Source of the DNA: Eubacterium sp. CAG:841
GTDB lineage: Bacteria > Bacillota > Clostridia > Oscillospirales > CAG-272
Direction of reading: 5' to 3'
NCBI GenBank assembly: GCA_000437375.1
Contig: FR898226.1
Location: 70,915-90,773, forward strand
DNA length: 19,859 nucleotides
The notes under the pieces are model-generated. The model searched no databases. It saw only the letters and a program-made list of their open reading frames with translations, and was not told the origin of the DNA. The position numbers were made by a program, and so were the translations under genes. This document shows positions 15,601 through 19,859 of the stretch, in pieces; within the stretch, counting starts at the first letter, position 1; the number at the start of each line of letters is the position of its first letter.

Positions 15601-15830
15601 TAGCCTTTCATGGTGCGGTACCTCGGTATCATATCCTTGATAACTCGCGTAAGAACGTGACCTATATGCGGTTTGCCGTTAGCTGTGGGGGGACCGTCAT
15701 AAAAGGTGTAAACTCTTGATCCTTCACGCTGCTCCATGCTTTTCTCAAAGATGTGATTTTCTTTCCAGAACTCGAGCGTCTTTTTTTCTCTGTCTACAAA
15801 GCCGAGATTTGTAGAAACGCTTTCAAACAT
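12678..15830 (-). CDS. ileS: Isoleucyl-tRNA synthetase (appears to be type 2 form)
   Basis: This class I synthetase of 1050 residues charges tRNA-Ile. The HIGH motif is at 55-58 (NGKPHIGHVL) and KMSKS at 602-606 (GQKMSKSKGN). The block RKAGWDTHGLPVE, the internal Cys pairs (CPRCG, HCWRCD, CPECG) and the editing domain lie between them. The C-terminus has the anticodon-binding domain and the LTPELIEEGYMRELVSKIQ region seen in eukaryote-like (type 2) enzymes, and lacks the C-terminal zinc finger of type 1 enzymes such as E. coli IleRS. Type 2 enzymes are known to be less sensitive to mupirocin; whether this one is resistant is an inference. GGAGG (15842-15838) lies 7 bp before the ATG. A T-box leader and consensus promoter precede it, and it stands alone between terminators. 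Confidence 0.97.
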   Translation of the reverse strand: MFESVSTNLGFVDREKKTLEFWKENHIFEKSMEQREGSRVYTFYDGPPTANGKPHIGHVLTRVIKDMIPRYRTMKGYYVPRKAGWDTHGLPVEIEVEKLLGLDGKDQIEQYGIAPFINKCKESVWKYKGMWEDFSGTVGFWADMEHPYVTYHDDYIESEWWALRQIWDKGLLYKGFKIVPYCPRCGTPLSSAEVAQGYKDVKERSAIARFKVVGEDAYILAWTTTPWTLPSNVALCVNPEYTYAKVKAADGYTYYMAKELLDTVLGKLAKDGAPAYEILETFTGKELEYKEYEPLFDCAVDVCKKQGKKAYYVVCDTYVTLTDGTGVVHIAPAFGEDDSKVGKKYDLPFVQLVDSKGNMTAETPYAGVFVKKADPMILDDLRAKGLLFDAPKFEHSYPHCWRCDTPLIYYARESWYIRETAVKNDLIRNNNTINWIPESIGKGRFGNWLENIQDWAISRNRYWGTPLPIWECECGHRHCIGSREELYKMSGDEKAKTVELHRPYIDEITIKCPECGKEMHRVPEVLDCWFDSGAMPFAQYHYPFENKELFERQFPAQFISEAVDQTRGWFHSLLAESTLLFNKAPYQNVIVLGHVQDEHGQKMSKSKGNAVDPFDALKKHGADAIRWYFYSNSAPWLPNRFHDDAVIEGQRKFMGTLWNTYAFFVLYANIDNFDPTKYTLDYDKLSVMDKWLLSKLSTLIKTVDTDLDTYKITETARALDNFVDELSNWYVRRSRERFWTPGMEQDKINAYMTLYTALVTVSKVAAPMIPFMTDEIYRNLVCSVDKTAPISVHLCDFPVANESYIDSKLEERMEDVLDIVVLGRACRNTAQIKNRQPIAKMYIKADYTLPEYFTDIIADELNVKSVEFANDVSAFTTYSFKPQLRTVGPKYGKYLGKIRELLSSVDGNAAMAELKANGVLVLDLGDVKAELTEEDLLIESAQKPGFASNSDHGVTVVLDTNLTPELIEEGYMRELVSKIQTMRKESGFEVMDNIRVYISGSEIIKDIVRKNFDEIKGEVLAKDVVFDTEFATSKNWDLNGQQVKLGVEKL

Positions 15831-15878
15831 TTTATAACCTCCGAAAAATTTAATACAACTTTATTTTCTGCGGAAAAC

Positions 15879-15911
15879 AAAAAACTCCGCCCGCGCATAA
15901 ACGGGACGGAG
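15879..15911 (-). terminator. T-box regulated terminator upstream of ileS
   Basis: On the minus strand CTCCGTCCCG (15911-15902) pairs with CGGGCGGAG (15893-15885), a 9-bp stem with one bulged U and an 8-nt loop, followed by TTTTTT (15884-15879). The 5' arm is shared with the antiterminator, as needed for a switch. Confidence 0.9.
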
Positions 15912-16136
15912 AACAAAAGCTTCCGCTACCACCCGCAAAGCATACGCCAATATGCCTCTCATATGACGGTGAGAAACCGTCGGTGCTTAGTCGGCTTTTG
16001 CCTTTCTGCGCCGCGACTCGGAAGTGATGTTCACCGTTCGCTTTTATCGCCGACCTTTCACCGTCGTCGGCTCGCTTTGGATAAAATTCTGCGCGGCTAC
16101 TGTCTTCGTCACAGTCTTTAACAGGTTTATTTAACT
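15879..16136 (-). promoter_or_regulatory. T-box riboswitch leader, isoleucine specific
   Basis: The leader RNA, read on the minus strand, has the parts of a classical T-box that senses uncharged tRNA and prevents termination. Stem I contains the GACGAAGACAGTAG region and the apical AGCGAGCC...GGTGAAAGGTCGG; its GCCGCG pairs with CGCGGC. The specifier AUC (Ile) lies at 16028-16026 in GGTGAACATCACTTCCGAG. The T-box core GGGTGGTAGCGGAAG covers 15934 downwards, with UGGU able to pair with an ACCA tRNA end, as expected for tRNA-Ile. CTCCGTCCCG can pair either with the T-box core (antiterminator) or with the terminator 3' arm. Low charged tRNA-Ile should raise ileS expression. Confidence 0.93.
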
Positions 16137-16142
16137 TTTAAT

Positions 16143-16171
16143 ATTATATTTTAATTAAATGCAATTGTCAA
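16143..16171 (-). promoter_or_regulatory. Consensus sigma-A promoter for the T-box-ileS transcript
   Basis: On the minus strand TTGACA (16171-16166) and TATAAT (16148-16143) match consensus exactly with a 17-bp spacer. The start should fall near 16136, giving a leader of about 305 nt before ileS. It is the only transcription signal needed for ileS, with control left to the T-box. Confidence 0.92.
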
Positions 16172-16203
16172 GTGATTTCTACAATTATTAAACATAAAGA
16201 CGC

Positions 16204-16869
16204 TTATTTATTGTACGGGCAGACACTTATGCATATTCCGCAGACAGCGCCCCTGCCGATGTTTTTATATGTTTTCATATGCTCGGAGCATTTCTTTGCA
16301 TCGAAAATAGTGCTTCTTTCTGCGCCATTAACGTAAAGCTCGCCTGTTATCGCGCCGGCGGGACAGGCATTTTTGCATATCTGACAATCGCCGCAAAGGC
16401 AAGGTTTTATCTCTTTCTGTGCGGAAAGAGGCATATCGGTAAGCACGGAAGCAAGTCTTACGGCAGAACCGTATTCGGTGATGAGAAGCCCGTTCTTGCC
16501 TATAAATCCGAGTCCCGACAGAACGGCTCCTGTTTTGTGCGGGAATATTCCTCTGTATTCGTCCTTTTTATCGGGAGTGCTTTGTGACGCTGCTACGGGG
16601 AGTGCAAGGTATCCTGCGTTTTCTATAAACGAAACTGCATCGAGCGCGATACTGTCAAGTCTTGCGTTTGTCGCACGGTAGTGCTGAAAATATTCCATTG
16701 TCGGCGCGCCGTTTATTGTTTTTATAACAGCGCGCGAAAGCTTTCTTACTATTGTTACGGCATACCCGTATTCCGGATGTTCAGGGGATCGGTTTTCGCC
16801 GAGTGATGAAAAACCGACAAGGTCTGCCCCGGCTTCTTTCAGTATTTTTTCAAGCTCTTTTTCGTACAT
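16204..16869 (-). CDS. Short QueG-related double [4Fe-4S] cluster protein
   Basis: The 221-residue protein has two ferredoxin-like cluster motifs near its C-terminus: Cys157, 159, 162, 165 and 169 in CLCGDCQICKNACPAGAI, then Cys194, Cys210, Cys213 and Cys217 ending in CGICISVCPYNK. The order and the GFIGKNGLLIT block before them resemble epoxyqueuosine reductase (QueG), a cobalamin and iron-sulfur enzyme of tRNA queuosine synthesis. This protein is much shorter than QueG (about 380 residues in E. coli), lacks the C-terminal HEAT-like part, and its N-terminal part is only weakly similar. I therefore call it QueG-related and do not claim QueG activity. ATG 16869 was chosen over 16905 because GGAGG (16882-16878) sits 8 bp upstream. 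That site lies inside a hairpin (16878-16918). It follows the PBP gene on the same strand. Confidence 0.85.
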   Translation of the reverse strand: MYEKELEKILKEAGADLVGFSSLGENRSPEHPEYGYAVTIVRKLSRAVIKTINGAPTMEYFQHYRATNARLDSIALDAVSFIENAGYLALPVAASQSTPDKKDEYRGIFPHKTGAVLSGLGFIGKNGLLITEYGSAVRLASVLTDMPLSAQKEIKPCLCGDCQICKNACPAGAITGELYVNGAERSTIFDAKKCSEHMKTYKNIGRGAVCGICISVCPYNK

Positions 16870-16877
16870 AAACAAAA

Positions 16878-16918
16878 CCTCCGCCGTTTTTATGAATGAT
16901 ATCATAAAACGGAGGAAG
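16878..16918 (-). terminator. Terminator-like hairpin that contains the downstream ribosome binding site
   Basis: On the minus strand, CCTCCGTTTTATGA pairs with TCATAAAAACGGCGGAGG across a TATCAT loop, with one bulged A and one mismatch, and TTTTGTTT follows. It lies just after the PBP stop, so it may end that transcript. The 3' arm ends in the GGAGG that serves the QueG-related gene, so the same fold would hide this site. Confidence 0.65.
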
Positions 16919-16927
16919 TTTCAAGTG

Positions 16928-19366
16928 TTATTCGTCTTCTTCGGGAGGAAGATATATTTTTTCATCATAAGGCTCGTATTCGCAGCGATAATGCGGACAG
17001 GCTCGGTTATAAGGATTTGCAACACCGGACGTGCCGCAATATTCTCCTTCGCCGAGTATGGATTCAAAATATGCCTTGCCGCCTTCAAATGACGGTTCAC
17101 TCAGCGGAGGCATATCTCTGTATACATATTGAGAATCTGTGATTTTTATCTGACATGGAAAGCTTCGCAGGACTTTTATGAGTGCCTTCACCGACGTTTT
17201 TTCATCACATTCGCCAAGCGAAACACCGCCCGACGAGCAGATTTTTACCTCTTTATGTGTGTTGCATTTTTCCTTAGGCTCTGTGCCTTTTATAAAATAT
17301 CCGGATTCTATTCTGTGACCGCGCGGATCAAGAATACATGATTTTGACGGGGCAAGCCCGGAGTCTTTGCAGTAGAGGCACGTTACAACATTTCCGCTTT
17401 TTGAAAATTCCGTATGTCTTTCGGATGATGGGATAATATCAAACACGCCGCCCATTACGGCGTCAAATATCTGTGCAGCCGGATTGGCTTTGAAATATCC
17501 AACGTCGCGCGCATCCTTGAAACCATACCATACTCCGCAGACAAGGTCCGGAGTATAGCCGATAAACCATCTGTCGGTATTAGCGTTTGAAGTTCCTGTT
17601 TTGCCGGCGACAGCCGTTTTGCGTCCGAGCGTTATACAGGAAGCTGTGCCACCTGACGAAACAACGTTTTTCATCATTTCGGTCATAACTTCGGCGCTTT
17701 CGGCGCTTATTGCTTTTCTTCCGCTTCCATCGTTTGAAAGAAGAAGTTTTCCGTCTTTATCGTAAACCTCTGTGTAAAAGTGAGGTGACGAACATATTCC
17801 GGACGAGGGGAACATTGTATAGGCGGCGGTCATTTCAAGCAGAGAAGCGCCGCGACTGAGCGCACCGAGCGCAAGAGGCGCTTCGGCTATATCGGAAAGA
17901 TAGCCTCCGTCTGTTTTGTTTTCTTTTTCAACGAGGGTTGATATTCCGATTGTGTCGCGTAAAAACATGAAAGAATTTTCTTTTCCGAGTTTTTCGAGAA
18001 CATTTACCGCGACGGTATTCGTAGATGATTTTATAGCTTGGTTTACTGTGGTGAGTCCGGAATAAATTCGCGGATTGTTCTTGGGCCAAAGAGAGTAATT
18101 TCCGTTTGAAAGCTTTGTGATTTTTGTGGGAATGTCGTCAAAAACGGTTGCCCACGTAATAAGCTTTCGGTCGATTGCCGGCGCATAGACCGATACAGGC
18201 TTTATTACAGAACCGGGGGAGCGAAGCATCTGTGTCGCAAGATTGAATATCCTGTCGGAAGATTTTTCTCCTCTGCCGCCGACTATGGCAAGCACAGCGC
18301 CGTTTTTATCCATTATAACGGCTGACGACTGAGCTTCACCGCTTGTGCTTTTGGGAAAGTTGCCGCTGTTAAGATAATAGTTTTCAAGATATTCCTGCAT
18401 TTCGACGTTCATTGTGGTGTATACGGTAAGTCCGCCGCCGTAAATAAGAGCAGACGCAGCTTTTCTGCTCATATCTTTCTGATTACACAAGTCTTTTATA
18501 AGCTCTTCTATGAGGCTGTCCGTAAACCATGAATTCTTTGAACCGACGCTTTTCTGCTGAGTGATTTTAAGCTCCGGTTTCTCCGCCAGGGCAGAATGAT
18601 ATTCATCATCCGAAAGAAGACCGAGTTCGTTCATACGGGCAAGAATAATATTCTTTCTGCGGTTGTTGTTTTCCGGACTTGCAATAGGGTCGTAGCGGGT
18701 GGGATACTGAATTATCGCGGCGAGAGACGCGCCTTCTGCTATGGTTAGTTCGGAAGCTTTTTTTTCGAAATATTTTTCGGCGGCTGTTTCAATGCCATAA
18801 CATCCCTGTGAAAGATACACGGTGTTAAGATACATTTCAAGTATTTCACTCTTTGATTTTTTCTTTTCAAGCTCGGTTGCGCGTTTTATTTCGGTTAATT
18901 TTCTTTTTACCGTTACTTCCGAATCTCCCGTAAGATTTTTTACAAGCTGCTGAGTTATTGTGGAGCCTCCGTAGCCTTGAGCCGACGGTGAGATAAAACT
19001 GAGCACGGCACCGCCCGTGCGGTAGATATCGACTCCGTTATGTTCGTAAAATCTGTGGTCCTCTATTGCTATAAATGCGTTTTTGACGTGTTCGGGTATT
19101 GTGTCAATATCAGCAAAAATTCGGTTTTCGAGTCCGTACAGACGCTGACTTTCAAGTTCAACCGCCGCTCCGACTTTATTTTTTACATATATTTTTGTGG
19201 TAAGTCCGTGAGAGTAGAAAAGGGTGTCTGTGTCGAGGTTGGCATCTATGCTGCGATAATAATCGTAAAGATTTACAAAAAGAATAGCAGAAGTAAATAT
19301 TATAATCAAAAATACTGCAAGAAGTATTTTGAGGAAAATGTGTTTTTTTCGTTTGTTTTTATTCAT
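16928..19366 (-). CDS. Bifunctional class A penicillin-binding protein (transglycosylase/transpeptidase)
   Basis: This 812-residue enzyme polymerises lipid II into glycan strands and crosslinks them outside the membrane. It has a short basic cytoplasmic tail, one membrane anchor (about 10-31), a GT51 glycosyltransferase domain with catalytic Glu102 (EDHRFYEHNGVD) and GGSTITQQLVKN (133-144), and a transpeptidase domain with Ser386-x-x-Lys389 (SPGSVIKP), Ser448-Thr-Asn450 and KTGT (589-592). All catalytic motifs are intact. After the transpeptidase domain comes a tail of about 170 residues with ten Cys between 663 and 795. Its first part (CKDSGLAPSKSC...EKCNTH) resembles the tail seen in many Bacillota PBP1A proteins; the rest is not recognised. 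It ends in an acidic LPPEEDE. The start has a weak AAGG site 7 bp upstream. Family PBP1A/PonA is likely but no gene symbol is assigned. Confidence 0.95.
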   Translation of the reverse strand: MNKNKRKKHIFLKILLAVFLIIIFTSAILFVNLYDYYRSIDANLDTDTLFYSHGLTTKIYVKNKVGAAVELESQRLYGLENRIFADIDTIPEHVKNAFIAIEDHRFYEHNGVDIYRTGGAVLSFISPSAQGYGGSTITQQLVKNLTGDSEVTVKRKLTEIKRATELEKKKSKSEILEMYLNTVYLSQGCYGIETAAEKYFEKKASELTIAEGASLAAIIQYPTRYDPIASPENNNRRKNIILARMNELGLLSDDEYHSALAEKPELKITQQKSVGSKNSWFTDSLIEELIKDLCNQKDMSRKAASALIYGGGLTVYTTMNVEMQEYLENYYLNSGNFPKSTSGEAQSSAVIMDKNGAVLAIVGGRGEKSSDRIFNLATQMLRSPGSVIKPVSVYAPAIDRKLITWATVFDDIPTKITKLSNGNYSLWPKNNPRIYSGLTTVNQAIKSSTNTVAVNVLEKLGKENSFMFLRDTIGISTLVEKENKTDGGYLSDIAEAPLALGALSRGASLLEMTAAYTMFPSSGICSSPHFYTEVYDKDGKLLLSNDGSGRKAISAESAEVMTEMMKNVVSSGGTASCITLGRKTAVAGKTGTSNANTDRWFIGYTPDLVCGVWYGFKDARDVGYFKANPAAQIFDAVMGGVFDIIPSSERHTEFSKSGNVVTCLYCKDSGLAPSKSCILDPRGHRIESGYFIKGTEPKEKCNTHKEVKICSSGGVSLGECDEKTSVKALIKVLRSFPCQIKITDSQYVYRDMPPLSEPSFEGGKAYFESILGEGEYCGTSGVANPYNRACPHYRCEYEPYDEKIYLPPEEDE

Positions 19367-19386
19367 ACAGTCGCCTTTTTAAGATT

Positions 19387-19417
19387 TTTATATGAATATT
19401 ATGGATTTCTGTGTCAA
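19387..19417 (-). promoter_or_regulatory. Possible promoter for the PBP gene
   Basis: On the minus strand a perfect TTGACA (19417-19412) is followed by TATAAA (19392-19387) with a 19-bp spacer, longer than the usual 17. The expected start near 19380 would leave a leader of about 14 nt, just enough for the AAGG binding site. The box pair is plausible but not strong. Confidence 0.4.
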
Positions 19418-19457
19418 TAATATGTGCGTTAAATAAAATATTCAAGGGGTGAGTATA

Positions 19458-19841
19458 ATGGAGAACGCAACAAGTAAAATAACTTTCGGGGCGGTGGTTA
19501 TGCTTCTTATCATAGCAGTTGTGCTTTCGGCGATTTCGGTTTCGGTATGTTTTTCTATAAAGAACTCGGTTACCGCAGGAAAAGAGGAAAATACGGAAGA
19601 TATTCCGGTGATCGCTCCCGGAGACGGAACCACTTCGTCGGAAAACACAAAAAAGCTTCTTTACAGAGTATGCGACGTAGACGGCGTTATAACGGTAAAG
19701 AATTCTTCCGGAAGCATTGTCAGAACGCTTGATGTCAGAACCGCTTTTTTGCCCGAAGAAGATCAAAAAGCGCTCAGAGACGGTATTGAAATTTTCAGTG
19801 AAAGCGAGCTTACGGAGCTTATCGGAGACTATGCTCAGTAA
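19458..19841 (+). CDS. Small membrane-anchored protein with BofC C-terminal-like domain
   Basis: The 127-residue protein has one N-terminal membrane helix (about 8-34), a polar Glu/Asp/Thr linker, and an extracytoplasmic domain of about 60 residues: LLYRVCDVDGVITVKN, then RTLDVRTAFLPEEDQKAL, ending ESELTELIGDYAQ. The pattern of a repeated beta strand, a D-V strand, LPxxDQxxLRxGI and a final acidic helix with DY resembles the BofC C-terminal domain carried by many clostridial proteins. In B. subtilis, BofC restrains the SpoIVB signalling protease in sporulation; this protein may have another role. ATG 19458 was chosen over the in-frame GTG at 19449 because AAGGGG (19444-19449) sits 8 bp before it and would otherwise overlap the start. 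It is divergent from the PBP gene across 91 bp. No clear promoter was seen. Confidence 0.7.
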   Translation: MENATSKITFGAVVMLLIIAVVLSAISVSVCFSIKNSVTAGKEENTEDIPVIAPGDGTTSSENTKKLLYRVCDVDGVITVKNSSGSIVRTLDVRTAFLPEEDQKALRDGIEIFSESELTELIGDYAQ

Positions 19842-19859
19842 ATTTTGCAGATAAGCGGC

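Noticed and set aside
16870..16905. ATG at 16905 as the start of the QueG-related gene
   Set aside because: It lies inside the hairpin before the GGAGG, and the added residues do not resemble the family.
19434..19439. TAAAAT as a -10 box for the BofC-like gene
   Set aside because: It is only a few bases before the ribosome binding site, so the start would fall in the binding site; no matching -35 box.
1..19859. CRISPR arrays, tRNA or rRNA genes, phage or toxin-antitoxin modules
   Set aside because: None seen: gaps between genes are short and are filled by the promoters, terminators and T-box listed.

Overview
This window looks like a stretch of core chromosome from a low-to-moderate-GC Bacillota, most likely a Clostridia of the Oscillospirales type. 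The evidence is a Gram-positive PolC-type replicative polymerase, the sporulation genes yabP and yabQ next to rqcP and divIC, a T-box leader on an aminoacyl-tRNA synthetase gene, a BofC-like small protein, and strong GGAGG ribosome binding sites. The order placement is an inference from gene content and general sequence character; no database search was possible.

Layout. (1) Positions 1-10261, plus strand: a tightly packed gene train pyrH(partial)-frr-uppS-cdsA-dxr-rseP-ispG-polC. Most junctions overlap by 4 bp (ATGA) or have gaps of 1-19 bp; only frr-uppS has a real gap (68 bp) and it holds a strong hairpin. The train joins UMP phosphorylation, ribosome recycling, the MEP isoprenoid pathway (dxr, ispG), the lipid carrier (uppS), CDP-diacylglycerol synthesis (cdsA), site-2 proteolysis (rseP) and replication (polC). 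(2) 10262-12199, plus strand: a sigma-A type promoter drives hup (HU), followed by a terminator, then rqcP, yabP, yabQ and divIC. yabP has its own candidate sporulation (sigma-E-like) promoter. (3) 12200-12668: a consensus promoter, an orphan 98-residue protein, and two back-to-back terminator hairpins separating the two strands. (4) 12678-16171, minus strand: ileS, whose product resembles the type 2 IleRS form, behind an isoleucine T-box leader with AUC specifier and a consensus promoter. (5) 16204-19417, minus strand: a bifunctional class A penicillin-binding protein and, downstream of it, a short QueG-related iron-sulfur protein whose ribosome binding site lies inside a terminator-like hairpin. 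(6) 19458-19841, plus strand: a small membrane-anchored protein with a BofC C-terminal-like domain, divergent from the PBP gene.

Common themes are envelope construction (undecaprenyl carrier, phospholipid precursors, peptidoglycan polymerase, divisome) and endospore formation (YabP, YabQ, BofC-like). No mobile elements, CRISPR arrays, phage genes or tRNA/rRNA genes were seen. I found no clearly new multi-gene system. The best leads are small: a second clamp-binding-like motif on a PolC tail extension, an SD-containing hairpin, an alternative-pairing element ahead of uppS, a cysteine-rich PBP tail and an orphan small protein.
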